DNA from: JANMZO01 sp963763135
Lineage (GTDB): Bacteria > Actinomycetota > Acidimicrobiia > Acidimicrobiales > JANYDT01
Assembly (NCBI GenBank): GCA_963763135.1
Contig: CAVXNJ010000009.1
Coordinates: forward strand, 682,001 to 746,000
Length of the DNA stretch: 64,000 nt
Direction: 5' to 3'
How positions within the stretch are numbered: position 1 is the first letter of the stretch; the number at the start of each line of letters is the position of its first letter. The notes beneath the pieces are model-generated. The model searched no databases. It was not told the DNA's origin and was given only the letters and a program-made list of their open reading frames with translations. Below are positions 1 to 8,571 of the stretch, piece by piece. Made by a program: the position numbers and the translations under genes.

Positions 1-1203
1 CGCGTAATTTCGGCACGCCGCGAGAGCGTCGAGGTAGAGCGGATCGGTAAGTTCCCCGAGAGCCGCGGCCCTCTCGAGTTGCTCCTGACCGAACCACTTC
101 AGCTCGGTTTCGGCGTGCGCAAGATTCCAGGCGATCACGTCGTCGATCGTGGCAATCGGTGCGGACGGAATGAATTCGTCGAACCACGCCCGCAGTCCGT
201 GACGGAGTTCGTGCAGCAGAACCGTGAACTCCGCGGCACCGAGCTCGGAGTCGTTCTCGATCTCTACCGGATCGATGATGACCGCACCAAGTTCGCGGAG
301 CGTACGAATCGCCTGATCGAACAGAACCCCCACCTCAGGATTTCGGGGCGCATCGTCACGCATCACACCGAGGCGGGCGCCGTGGAGCCGATCGACGTGA
401 AGGTCGGCGGTGTAGTCGAGGGTCGGAGCGTTGGCCGTCGACGGATCATGAGGGTCGGGTCCGCTCAAGGCGGTCAGCAGTGCTGCGGCATCCGCCACTG
501 TTCTCGTCATCGGACCAGCCGTGTCCTGCGTATGCGAGATCGGGATGATTCCGTGTCGACTGATCAGGCCAACCGTGGGTTTGAGACCGACTATCCCGTT
601 CACCGACGATGGTGAAACGATCGATCCGTCCGTCTCTGTGCCGACGGCGATCGCGCAGAGGTTCGCAGACGCAGCAGCGCCCGAGCCGGAACTCGAACCG
701 CTCGTGTTGCGGTTGAGGGCATAGGGGTTGCGTGTGAGACCACCTCGTCCGCTCCAGCCGCTGGTCGAGCGAGGCGAGCGAATGTTGGCCCATTCGCTGA
801 GGTTCGTCTTTCCGAGAATCACCGCTCCGGCGTTGCGGAGCCGCTGAGCCACGAATGCGTCGACTCTGGGTCTGTGGCCGAACAGCGCCATCGATCCGGC
901 GGTCGTCTGCATCCGATCGCCCGTCGCGATGTTGTCTTTGAGAAGGACCGGGATGCCGTGCAGCGGTCCACGGGCTCCTCGTGCCGTGCGTTCAACGTCG
1001 AGTGCGGCCGCGATCGCCATCGCATCGGGGTTCAGCTCGATGACCGCCTGGAGTCGAGGGCCGCTCGAGTCGAGGTCACGGATGCGTTTCGCATACGCCG
1101 ATGTGAGTTCTGACGATGTGGTCCGCCCGTTGGCCATCGCTTCTTGAAGCTGGGCGACTGTCGCTTCGGCGAACGCGAACTCGCCGAACGTAATTTCAGT
1201 CAT
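1..1203 (-). CDS. Amidase signature family amidase (3' end outside the window)
   Basis: Reads from an ATG at 1203 down to the window edge without a stop, giving about 401 residues of an amidase-signature hydrolase that cleaves a C-N amide bond. The Ser-cisSer-Lys machinery is visible: Lys89 in GIPVLLKDN, a Ser-rich stretch TSGSSSGSGAA with the likely cis-Ser at 172, and nucleophile Ser194 in GTETDGSI, followed by NGIVGLKPT. Family members are usually 450-500 residues, so only the C-terminal tail should be missing. The ATG lies inside the last codons of the upstream YbaK-like gene (8-bp overlap), which suggests translational coupling. No signal peptide is seen, so it should be cytoplasmic. The natural substrate cannot be told; a formamidase (14617) and an amide/amino-acid type ABC importer lie nearby. 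Confidence 0.93.
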   Translation of the reverse strand, partial: MTEITFGEFAFAEATVAQLQEAMANGRTTSSELTSAYAKRIRDLDSSGPRLQAVIELNPDAMAIAAALDVERTARGARGPLHGIPVLLKDNIATGDRMQTTAGSMALFGHRPRVDAFVAQRLRNAGAVILGKTNLSEWANIRSPRSTSGWSGRGGLTRNPYALNRNTSGSSSGSGAAASANLCAIAVGTETDGSIVSPSSVNGIVGLKPTVGLISRHGIIPISHTQDTAGPMTRTVADAAALLTALSGPDPHDPSTANAPTLDYTADLHVDRLHGARLGVMRDDAPRNPEVGVLFDQAIRTLRELGAVIIDPVEIENDSELGAAEFTVLLHELRHGLRAWFDEFIPSAPIATIDDVIAWNLAHAETELKWFGQEQLERAAALGELTDPLYLDALAACRNYA

Positions 1204-1759
1204 CGTTGATGGACGGGCCGGGATCGTTCTCGGTGACCAGCTCACGAGGCGGCAGCGCCAGCCCCTCGACGACCTGTGCATTCGGGAGTCGAAGCAATAG
1301 GCCGGGGGAGAGGATCACCTTGCAGGACCGGCTCCCACCGCCGACGAGTACCCGCTTCAGGTCCATGATCCGACTATCGATGTAGAGCGGGAGCGTGGGC
1401 GGTAGGCCGATCGGCGTCACTCCTCCGACAGTCATTCCGGTGAACGCCTCGGTGTGTGCGGCATCGGCAAATGACGCCTTCTTGGTACCGAGGAGTCGCC
1501 GAACCGTCTTGTTCACATCGAGGCGGGTCGTGGGCAGCACCAAGCAGGCGGCAAAGACCGCAGGGTCGGACTTTCCCTCAACCACGATGCAATTTGCACC
1601 TTCGTCGCTCGGGTAGTTGTACTTCTCGCAGAAGGCTGCAGTGTCGGCGAATGCCGGATCACACGGGAACAATTCGTAGGGCTCACCGAACGGGTCGAGG
1701 AACTCGGTCAGACGCCGCTCAGCTTCCAGGTCACGGGTGAAACCAGCGTTCTCAGCCAT
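1196..1759 (-). CDS. YbaK/EbsC-type aminoacyl-tRNA deacylase domain protein
   Basis: 187 residues. The central block DVNKTVRRLLGTKKASFADA followed by TGMTVGGVTPIGLP and PLYID matches the YbaK/ProX tRNA-editing fold, which hydrolyses mischarged aminoacyl-tRNA such as Cys-tRNA(Pro) in trans. The editing Lys of this family is probably in the LGTKKASFAD segment. Slightly longer than the usual 150-170 residues because of an N-terminal extension. It sits between a PRISE-type reductase and an amidase on the same strand and overlaps the amidase start by 8 bp. The upstream gene as sequenced overlaps it by 52 bp, but that overlap probably results from a frameshift there. The amino acid specificity is unknown. 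Confidence 0.85.
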   Translation of the reverse strand: MAENAGFTRDLEAERRLTEFLDPFGEPYELFPCDPAFADTAAFCEKYNYPSDEGANCIVVEGKSDPAVFAACLVLPTTRLDVNKTVRRLLGTKKASFADAAHTEAFTGMTVGGVTPIGLPPTLPLYIDSRIMDLKRVLVGGGSRSCKVILSPGLLLRLPNAQVVEGLALPPRELVTENDPGPSINDD

Positions 1760-2919
1760 GTGGTCATGCTACCGACCATCGAAGACCGTTTGCTGCCAGC
1801 ATGGTCAGGCCAGCTCAAGGAAGAACGCGTCTGCTCTCGCAACCGGGTGAAGATGTTGCGGAACATGTCCTCCGAGTCGAGGCAGTCGTGGAAGCCATGT
1901 TGGCGGGCGTGAATCGTGCTGTTGATGATCGTCGTGCCGGATCGACCGGGCGCACCGACCACGGCATCGCAGTAGACCAACGAGTTGTAGCCGACGAATT
2001 GCACAACGTCGGACGATGCCCGCAGGCCATGTCGTTCCACGATCTTCGCCCATTCGTTCGCGCGCTTAGGAAGTTCGGTGGCAAACGACATCGGTCGGTG
2101 CTCGCCGACTTCCATCTCCATGGCTTCAGCGATGGCCGCCCAGGCCTGGCTCCATACGAACACGTCGCCGTTCGTCAGGTTGTACGCCTCTCCCGACGCT
2201 ATGGGCGCAGTCGCGGCCCAGGCCAGCGCACGGGCCACAAGTTCAGCGTCGACCGCCTCCACCAGTCTCGGCTCCAAGGATTTGAACGGGTAGTGAAGCG
2301 GTTCTCCGGACTCCTTCAGGATCGCTGCGTAGACGCCAAGGGCCAGGGCGGGGTTCATGTTTGCGCCGCTCGCATCGCCGTAGACGACCGTCGGACGAAA
2401 CGTTGTCAGCCCCCATCGCTGCCCGCGTTGCTTCTCCTCCAGATACTGCTGTTGAACGAAGTAAAAGTTACGGTGCGGTCGTATCGGGTCTCGCTCCTTG
2501 AGCGGCACACGGAGTCCCTGCAACCCCACCGAAGGGTGGTGAAACCCGTAGGCCTTCGTACCGTGCAGTAGCGATACATGCCGAAGGTTGGTCGCCGAGT
2601 CGCTGAGCGGCTCAAACAGATTGCGCAGCATTGAAGCATTTGTTTCGATGACCTCTTCATCGAGCCAACCCGGCATGAGACCGGGGATCTCATGGAGTGC
2701 GGCGTAGACCACGTGGGTGATTTCGCCCATCTCACTGAAAACTTTTGAACAGGCGGACGGGTCAAGCAGGTCCACCGCCACGAACTCGTGGTCGGCGAGT
2801 TCAATGGCGGGTCGACGACGGGAAACCCCGATCACGTCCCAATCGGGAAGGGACGCGAAGTGTTTCAATGCCGCCATCCCGACGAGACCCGAAGCACCAG
2901 CGACAAGAACCTTGGACAT
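1708..2919 (-). CDS. PRISE-like NAD(P)-dependent reductase of the extended SDR superfamily; C-terminus probably frameshifted
   Basis: Starts at the ATG at 2919 (MSKVLVAGASGLVG), where the Rossmann glycine motif begins at once; further upstream in-frame codons look non-coding. The region RNFYFVQQQYLEEKQ resembles the altered active site of progesterone 5-beta-reductase/iridoid synthase (PRISE) enzymes, which reduce enone C=C bonds with NADPH. As sequenced, 403 residues end at 1708, overlapping ybaK by 52 bp with an Arg/Ser-rich tail unlike the family. Removing one base near 1830 gives an ending ...LREQRVLP with a stop at 1815, much like the plant enzyme ending (KIVP) and about 368 residues. 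I infer a 1-nt insertion. First gene of a probable reductase-ybaK-amidase operon. The substrate is unknown. Confidence 0.85.
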   Translation of the reverse strand: MSKVLVAGASGLVGMAALKHFASLPDWDVIGVSRRRPAIELADHEFVAVDLLDPSACSKVFSEMGEITHVVYAALHEIPGLMPGWLDEEVIETNASMLRNLFEPLSDSATNLRHVSLLHGTKAYGFHHPSVGLQGLRVPLKERDPIRPHRNFYFVQQQYLEEKQRGQRWGLTTFRPTVVYGDASGANMNPALALGVYAAILKESGEPLHYPFKSLEPRLVEAVDAELVARALAWAATAPIASGEAYNLTNGDVFVWSQAWAAIAEAMEMEVGEHRPMSFATELPKRANEWAKIVERHGLRASSDVVQFVGYNSLVYCDAVVGAPGRSGTTIINSTIHARQHGFHDCLDSEDMFRNIFTRLREQTRSSLSWPDHAGSKRSSMVGSMTTWLRTLVSPVTWKLSGV

Positions 2920-3147
2920 GAACCGACACGTTAGGTGTCGCAATGCGAAAGCACCCATCTGCGCTTGGGGTGCGAGCCAGCGGGCGGTGGATATGTGACG
3001 TGCCGAGAGCCGCACCGGTGCGGCACGGTTGACCGACCGAATTTCCGGTTGGGTTTGCGTGACCGTCGTCACACGGTTAGGGTTTCGCATCAGTCGCCCC
3101 CACGACCTTCAGCACGTCCGCTTTACTGCAGTCCATCCTCTGAGTGA

Positions 3148-3924
3148 ATGGGTCAACCGGTTTTGGAACTTCTCGAAGTCAGCGACATATCAGTTCGTTT
3201 TGGCGGAATCGTCGCGCTCGATTCGCTTACGTTCACGATCAAAAAGGGGGAGATTCTGGGCTTGATCGGGCCAAACGGCGCGGGCAAGACCACAATGTTC
3301 AATGTCATCAGCCGCGTATACAACCCAACGTCGGGGCGGTTGAACTTCAACGGCAAAGATCTGTTGGAAGTCCGACCGGAAAACATCGCCCGCCATGGGA
3401 TTACCCGCACTTTCCAAAACCTGGCGCTCTGGTCGCGTCTTTCGGTTTTGGAGAACGTGATGTTGGGTGCACATACGCAAGGTCGCAACGGGTTTGTCCG
3501 CAGTGCTTTGCGTATCGGTACGCGCGGTGAAGAGCGAAAGCTTTCGATGAAGGCGTACGGAATTCTGCAGGAACTCGGATTGGAAGACATCGCCTTCCGT
3601 CCTGCGGCGGGATTGCCGTACGGAACCCTCAAGCGAATCGAGATAGCTCGAGCCCTGGCGAGTGACCCACAGCTTTTGATGCTTGATGAGCCGGCCGCCG
3701 GTCTCACCCACAGCGAAGTGGATGAACTCGGGCAACTCGTTAAGGATCTCCGTGACCGCTACGACCTCACTGTGCTGTTGGTCGAACACCACATGTCGAT
3801 GGTGATGGCCATTTCCGACAACATCGTGGTCTTGAACTTCGGACGCAAAATTGCCGAGGGTGGTCCCGCTCACGTGAGCCAGGACCCCCAGGTGATCGAG
3901 GCCTACCTCGGAGGGGCAGAATGA
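3148..3924 (+). CDS. livG: LivG-type branched-chain amino acid/amide ABC transporter ATPase
   Basis: 258 residues. Walker A GPNGAGKT (41-48), an early Q-loop segment TRTFQNLALW, signature-like PYGTLKRIEIARAL and Walker B LLMLDEPAAGL followed by the D-loop region and switch His in VEHHMSM. This is the LivG subfamily of ATPases energising import of hydrophobic amino acids, short amides or urea. It is the first gene of a five-gene run (two ATPases, two permeases, binding protein). Its stop overlaps the livF start by 4 bp (ATGA). The substrate is not fixed by sequence; nearby amidases make amides an option. Confidence 0.93.
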   Translation: MGQPVLELLEVSDISVRFGGIVALDSLTFTIKKGEILGLIGPNGAGKTTMFNVISRVYNPTSGRLNFNGKDLLEVRPENIARHGITRTFQNLALWSRLSVLENVMLGAHTQGRNGFVRSALRIGTRGEERKLSMKAYGILQELGLEDIAFRPAAGLPYGTLKRIEIARALASDPQLLMLDEPAAGLTHSEVDELGQLVKDLRDRYDLTVLLVEHHMSMVMAISDNIVVLNFGRKIAEGGPAHVSQDPQVIEAYLGGAE

Positions 3925-4628
3925 GTCTGCTGGAGATGCAGGACCTTCGGGCCAGTTATGGGCCCGTCGAAGCTTTGCACGGTGTCACACTCCATGCCGA
4001 GGAGGGAGAAGTTACGGTTGTTCTTGGTGCCAACGGGGCAGGAAAGACCACGACGATCCGGTCCATCTGCCAGATGGTGACCACGGCAGGCAATATCACA
4101 TTCGATGGCACGCCCCTTGGGGGAAAGACGACCACCGATATCGCTCGCCTTGGTGTGGCCCACGTTCCGCAGGGCCGGGGGACGTTTGCTGACCTGAGTG
4201 TCGAAGAGAATCTCGAGGTTGGCGCGTTCCGCCGAAAGGACCGAAACCTGCGATCTGATTACGACTTTTGGTACGGCATCTTTCCCCGGTTGGGTGAACG
4301 TCGTACGCAGTTGGCTGGGAGTCTCTCGGGTGGAGAACAGCAGATGCTTGCCGTGGCGAGGGCCATGATGAGCAAGCCCAAACTTCTGCTTCTCGACGAG
4401 CCATCACTTGGTTTGGCTCCGATCATCGTGCGTGACCTGTTTGACCGTTTGTCGGCAATTCAGAAGGAGCAGAACGTGACCATGTTGGTGGTCGAACAGA
4501 ACGCAAACCTCGCATTAAAGATCGCTGACAAGGCGTATGTGCTTGAAGCCGGTGAAATAGCGATGTCGGGAACTGCCGATGAGTTACGCAATGACGATGG
4601 AGTCCGCCGTGCATATCTTGGCTTCTAG
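3921..4628 (+). CDS. livF: LivF-type branched-chain amino acid/amide ABC transporter ATPase
   Basis: 235 residues, the usual size for LivF. Walker A GANGAGKTT (36-44), signature LSGGEQQMLAVARAM, Walker B LLLLDEPSLGLAP and H-loop equivalent VVEQNANLA (Gln in place of His, normal for LivF). Pairs with LivG as the nucleotide-binding heterodimer on the cytoplasmic face of the LivHM channel. Start overlaps the livG stop (ATGA), so the pair is translationally coupled. Twelve bases with a purine-rich ribosome site separate it from livH. Confidence 0.93.
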   Translation: MSLLEMQDLRASYGPVEALHGVTLHAEEGEVTVVLGANGAGKTTTIRSICQMVTTAGNITFDGTPLGGKTTTDIARLGVAHVPQGRGTFADLSVEENLEVGAFRRKDRNLRSDYDFWYGIFPRLGERRTQLAGSLSGGEQQMLAVARAMMSKPKLLLLDEPSLGLAPIIVRDLFDRLSAIQKEQNVTMLVVEQNANLALKIADKAYVLEAGEIAMSGTADELRNDDGVRRAYLGF

Positions 4629-4640
4629 GGGAGTGTTGGG

Positions 4641-5690
4641 ATGACAACGATAGAGAATCTCAGACCGACCGCCGGGGTCGCGGATCGAATTCGAACCAAG
4701 ATTGGTGAAATTGGCTCGCGGGGCCTGATGATCACCGGGGGCATCGTCGTTGTGCTTTCTGTGATCTTCATTGCCATGGATGGGTTGAAGCTCTTCTGGA
4801 TCCGGTTTCTCGATGCTTTGGCGAATGGCTTTATTTACGGAGCCGTAGCGCTGGCGCTGGTGCTGATCTACAAGGCCACCGGCGTGATCAACTTCGCCCA
4901 GGGCTCGATGGCGATGTTCTTCACGTTCGTCGCCTACGTGTTAGCCCGTGAGCAAGGCTGGCCGGTTTGGATCAGCATCTTGTTGGCCATGGTCCTGTCT
5001 GCCGCTTTCGGGGCGTCGTTCGAACGGGTGTTCATTCGACCGTTCGATCCCTCGAACCATCTGCCGATCACGATGGTGACCATTGCTCTGCTGTCGGTCC
5101 TCGATGGAGCGGCAATGTTGATATGGGCCGCCGATCCAAAGGGGTTTCCGAGCCCGTTCCCGTCGAGCCTCGAGAAGAAGCAGTACTTCGACATCTTCGG
5201 CGCTCGCCTCTTCTACACGACGTTGGGCATCTGGTTTTCGGTGATCGCGATCACCGTGTTGACGACCTTGCTCCTGAGCAAGACGAAGATCGGTCTGGCG
5301 TTTCGGGCGGTGTCGTCAAACCTTGAATCGAGCAGGCTCGTAGGCATCCACGTCGGCCGCACACTCCAGTTCGGCTGGGCACTGGCGGCAGCGATTGGAA
5401 CGTTGGCCGGCTGCCTTGTGCTGTCTGACACGAAGTCGCTCCTCGACCCGTCGTTCATGGCAAAAATTCTCGTGTTCTCCTTCGCCGCGGCGACTATCGG
5501 AGGGCTCGACAGTCTGGCCGGGGCCGTGGTGGGCGGAATTCTCGTCGGCCAGTTGCAGACCATGTTGGGTGGTTACGTGACCTTCATCGGGTCCGACCTT
5601 GTACTCAGCGTGACGCTGATGTTGGTAATCGTTGTCCTGCTCGTGCGACCCAACGGGTTGTTCGGCAAAGTCCGTGTGGAGCGTGTGTGA
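4641..5690 (+). CDS. livH: LivH-type ABC transporter permease
   Basis: 349 residues with about eight hydrophobic segments. The sequences GFIYGAVALALVLIYKATGVINFAQG near the first third and GLAFRAVSSNLESSRLVGI in the cytoplasmic coupling loop are diagnostic of the LivH permease family. A 40-residue hydrophilic N-terminus precedes the first membrane span. Start ATG is 12 bp after livF with AGGGGAG upstream. The stop overlaps the livM start. It forms the translocation pore with LivM. Confidence 0.92.
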   Translation: MTTIENLRPTAGVADRIRTKIGEIGSRGLMITGGIVVVLSVIFIAMDGLKLFWIRFLDALANGFIYGAVALALVLIYKATGVINFAQGSMAMFFTFVAYVLAREQGWPVWISILLAMVLSAAFGASFERVFIRPFDPSNHLPITMVTIALLSVLDGAAMLIWAADPKGFPSPFPSSLEKKQYFDIFGARLFYTTLGIWFSVIAITVLTTLLLSKTKIGLAFRAVSSNLESSRLVGIHVGRTLQFGWALAAAIGTLAGCLVLSDTKSLLDPSFMAKILVFSFAAATIGGLDSLAGAVVGGILVGQLQTMLGGYVTFIGSDLVLSVTLMLVIVVLLVRPNGLFGKVRVERV

Positions 5691-6817
5691 TGCCTGTTTC
5701 GATGGTTGAAGGAACCCCGAAGCATCGGGCCTACATGATCGGCGCCTGGGTCGTCGGCATCCTGGTGTTGCTCGCCATTCCGTTTATCAAGTTGCCTGAG
5801 TTGTTCGGCAATCCCACCGGTCAGTTGCTCAACTGGAACCGGGTGTTGGCGTACGCCGTTGCGATCCTCGGCTTGAACCTGGTCGTCGGCTACTCCGGTC
5901 AGATCTCGCTCGGCCACTCGGCCTTTATCGGGCTCGGCGCGTACACCACAGTGATCCTGGTCGCTGACCATCACTGGAGCTACTTCGCCGCACTTCCGGT
6001 GTCGTTTCTCATGTCGTTCCTCCTCGGCTGTGTCGTTGGCCTTCCGGCCCTTCGCATCAAGGGCCTCTACCTGGTGGTGGTGACGTTCGCATTGGCCGTG
6101 GCGTTTCCCACGGTTATCCTGCGCTACGCGTCGCTCACCGGAGGCTCGAACGGGAAGAATGCGCCGGGCACCGTGGAGCCACCGGACTGGACCCCTTTTG
6201 ATCCGCGAGAGCGTCTCGATCCCTACCGGTTCCGTTACTACGTGCTTCTCGCCGTCGCGGCCATTATGTTCCTCCTGGCGCGCAACATCATAAAGAGCAG
6301 GGCCGGCCGAGCACTTGTGGCGCAGCGTGATAACCCGATTGCAGCGTCGATCAGCGGTGTGCAGGTGCCGGTAAACAAGGTTTTGGTTTTTGGATTGAGC
6401 GCAGGGTTCTGTGGAGTAGCGGGTTGGATGCTGATCATCAACCTCCCGTTCGCTTCCGACGTTTCTTTCAGTGTGGCGTTGAGCATCACGCTGATTATCG
6501 GCCTAGTCATGGGCGGCGGCGCCACCATCTCCGGGGCCGTTCCCGGTGCCATCGTGGTGGTCATCGGCAACTACCTGCTCGAGCAGTTGACCGAGAAGGA
6601 GAAGGTCGGTCCGTTCAGCATGGAATGGCTCGCGACCCGGCCGGGCAAAGGAGGGATCGTCTCGATCGCATTCGGTCTTCTGCTTCTGCTCTTCGTGTTC
6701 GTCCTACCCGGTGGCGTAATCGATGGACTCAGACGTCTTCGAGCGCGACTGGTACGGGTGACCCCGCATCCCGCCTGGCTGAGCCAAACCAAGGTGTCGG
6801 AGGCGGTCTCGGAATAG
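5687..6817 (+). CDS. livM: LivM-type ABC transporter permease
   Basis: 376 residues. Contains the LivM hallmark NLVVGYSGQISLGHSAFIGLGAYT (about residues 63-86), LPALRIKGLYLVVVTFALAV, and the loop GRALVAQRDNPIAASISGV that contacts the ATPases. An insertion of about 30 residues before GPFSMEWLATRPGKGG is not essential to the family. Start may be GTG 5687 or the adjacent ATG 5690; both overlap the livH stop. Followed by a 130-bp leader before the binding-protein gene. Confidence 0.92.
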   Translation: MMPVSMVEGTPKHRAYMIGAWVVGILVLLAIPFIKLPELFGNPTGQLLNWNRVLAYAVAILGLNLVVGYSGQISLGHSAFIGLGAYTTVILVADHHWSYFAALPVSFLMSFLLGCVVGLPALRIKGLYLVVVTFALAVAFPTVILRYASLTGGSNGKNAPGTVEPPDWTPFDPRERLDPYRFRYYVLLAVAAIMFLLARNIIKSRAGRALVAQRDNPIAASISGVQVPVNKVLVFGLSAGFCGVAGWMLIINLPFASDVSFSVALSITLIIGLVMGGGATISGAVPGAIVVVIGNYLLEQLTEKEKVGPFSMEWLATRPGKGGIVSIAFGLLLLLFVFVLPGGVIDGLRRLRARLVRVTPHPAWLSQTKVSEAVSE

Positions 6818-6907
6818 CCGCAACCAATCAAACAAACGAACAGACATCTCAACAAATAATCAGTACCCGTAGTTCATGCATTTCCGTAACAACTCCATAA
6901 CCACTCG

Positions 6908-6921
6908 CTCGATCAATCGAG
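6908..6921. promoter_or_regulatory. Palindrome in the leader of the binding-protein gene
   Basis: The 130-bp gap between livM and the binding-protein gene is AT-richer than its surroundings. It contains CTCGAT-ca-ATCGAG at 6908-6921, followed by a strong ribosome site AGGGGG (about 6931-6937) before the ATG at 6948. Seen directly in sequence; whether it is an operator, a promoter-proximal element or an RNA hairpin is unknown. Such gaps often carry a separate promoter so that binding protein is made in excess. Confidence 0.35.
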
Positions 6922-6947
6922 TAACAAACACAGGGGGCAGTACGTAC

Positions 6948-8435
6948 ATGAAACAACGTTCGACCGTTCATAAGTCACGGTTTACCTATATCGCGACCGC
7001 CGCGGTTGTCGGCGCTGCGATCATCGCAACGTCGACACCTTCGCTTGGTGCGACGAAGAAGAAGGCAACACCGACCACCAAAAAGCCAGCAGTTACTGCT
7101 GCGCCTACGACGAAAGCTGGCACGGCGACTCCGGCTGCGGCGGGAGGACTCGGCAAGCAGGCTGACGGGACATATCTCGGCAAGGGAGGATTCAAGCTGG
7201 ACCTCTCCAAGTGCCCGAAGGACTTCGATATCAATCAGGGCATTTCAGATAAAGAGATTCGAGCATTCCTGTCATTGCCCAAGTCGGGCGCGCTTGCCGG
7301 ATTCGGACTTATCGCCGACGGTATGAACAGCTACTTCAAGTACGTCAACGAAAAAGAGGGAGGGGTCGGCGGCCGCAAGATCGTCCTTGATTCCAAAGAC
7401 GACCTGTACCAGCCCGACAAGACCAAGGCCAACGTGGCTGAGGCCATCGCCTCAGGCAAGTACGCCGCCTTGGTCACGACCCTGGGCACGCCGAACAACC
7501 TTGCTATCTGGGACGACACCAACAAAGAATGTATGCCGCAGATGCTCAACGGCACCGGTGCCGCACAATGGGGCGACGTCGATGGTCACCCGTGGACGAC
7601 CGGCATGCAGCTTGACTACACGACCGAAGCAATTCTTTGGGCGGAATGGGTCAAGAAGGAGTTCCCGAAGGGTGCCACCGTCGCCATGCTGACCTACAAC
7701 AACGACTTCGGGCTCAGCTATTCGAAGGGCTTCCGAATTGCTACCAAGGGTACGAATATCAGCGTCGTGAAGGAAGAACTTCACGAAGCCACGGCTCCGA
7801 ACCTCACCAACCAGTTCACGAACATCGACGCCGTCCTTCCCGACGTGATTCTCATTCAAACCACAGGAGCGTTCTGCACCCAGGCCATGGCCGAAATCGA
7901 GAAGCGCGGCTTCCCGGGCAAGGTCATGATGTCGGGCACCTGCGGATCGTTGGCCCAGTTCTTTGCTCCGTTGATCCAGCAAGGTCTGAGTGGCAAGGAC
8001 ACCTACATCCTCAATTACCTCAAAGACATCAACGACTCGGAATGGCAGGACGACGCATACGTCAAGTTTGTTCGGGCCACGCTCAAGGACCACGGTCTCG
8101 ACCCGAACCAGTCGACCTACGCCACCGGCTACGTGTTCGCGTGGTACTTCGTAGAGGCTCTGAAGCTGGCGTCTACCTACCAGGGCGGCCTGAACCGAGC
8201 GAACCTGATGTTGGCCAACCGCGGACTCGACAAGACCATGCCGCTCGCGCTGCCCGGTGTGACGAACAAGATGGAAGGTGGCAAGGACGCCTATATGAAC
8301 GAAGCGGCCCGGGTTGCTCGTTATCGGGTCCGTGACAAGAAGGAACTCGGCACCTGGTTCCCGCAGGGCACTGTCATCAACAAAGAAGGCGCTCTCGGAA
8401 CGTATGCCAAATTCAAGGCGGCAACCGGTAGCTAA
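6948..8435 (+). CDS. Periplasmic-binding-protein-type-1 substrate-binding protein of a Liv-type ABC importer
   Basis: 495 residues from the ATG at 6948, preferred over an upstream ATG (6876) because AGGGGG lies at the right distance and a Sec signal begins at once (basic MKQRSTVHKSRF, hydrophobic core to about residue 30, TPSLGA). No lipobox Cys is evident. A Lys/Thr/Ala/Pro-rich linker (residues 31-70) tethers the binding fold. The segment GFGLIADGMNSYFKYVNE and the later GTPNNLAIWDD match the Peripla_BP_6 (LivJ-like) family that captures amino acids, amides or urea outside the membrane. Lies between two sets of permease genes and just before a double hairpin. Ligand unknown. Confidence 0.9.
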   Translation: MKQRSTVHKSRFTYIATAAVVGAAIIATSTPSLGATKKKATPTTKKPAVTAAPTTKAGTATPAAAGGLGKQADGTYLGKGGFKLDLSKCPKDFDINQGISDKEIRAFLSLPKSGALAGFGLIADGMNSYFKYVNEKEGGVGGRKIVLDSKDDLYQPDKTKANVAEAIASGKYAALVTTLGTPNNLAIWDDTNKECMPQMLNGTGAAQWGDVDGHPWTTGMQLDYTTEAILWAEWVKKEFPKGATVAMLTYNNDFGLSYSKGFRIATKGTNISVVKEELHEATAPNLTNQFTNIDAVLPDVILIQTTGAFCTQAMAEIEKRGFPGKVMMSGTCGSLAQFFAPLIQQGLSGKDTYILNYLKDINDSEWQDDAYVKFVRATLKDHGLDPNQSTYATGYVFAWYFVEALKLASTYQGGLNRANLMLANRGLDKTMPLALPGVTNKMEGGKDAYMNEAARVARYRVRDKKELGTWFPQGTVINKEGALGTYAKFKAATGS

Positions 8436-8444
8436 CTTGTGTAC

Positions 8445-8467
8445 ACATATCAGGCCACCTGATATGT
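8445..8467 (+). terminator. Perfect 10-bp inverted repeat after the binding-protein gene
   Basis: ACATATCAGG-cca-CCTGATATGT, a perfect 10-bp stem with a 3-nt loop, starts 9 bp after the stop codon at 8435. No T-tract follows. It is likely an mRNA 3'-end stabiliser or part of a composite terminator with the next hairpin. Confidence 0.55.
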
Positions 8468-8478
8468 AAGTCCCTGGC

Positions 8479-8510
8479 GAAGGGGGAGGGGCTTCGGCCC
8501 CTCCTTCTTC
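8479..8510 (+). terminator. GC-rich TTCG-loop hairpin terminator
   Basis: Core stem GGAGGGGC-TTCG-GCCCCTCC at 8485-8504, extendable to about 14 bp (8479-8510) with two G-T wobbles, and followed by TTCTTCGCG. The TTCG tetraloop is typical of stable bacterial terminators. Because two further permease genes follow on the same strand, it probably attenuates rather than fully stops transcription, or those genes have their own promoter in 8511-8571. Confidence 0.7.
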
Positions 8511-8571
8511 GCGTTCAGGCCGATGAAACTGTTCGAACCGACTTGGTTTTGGATGGGGTGTTTCGACGATA

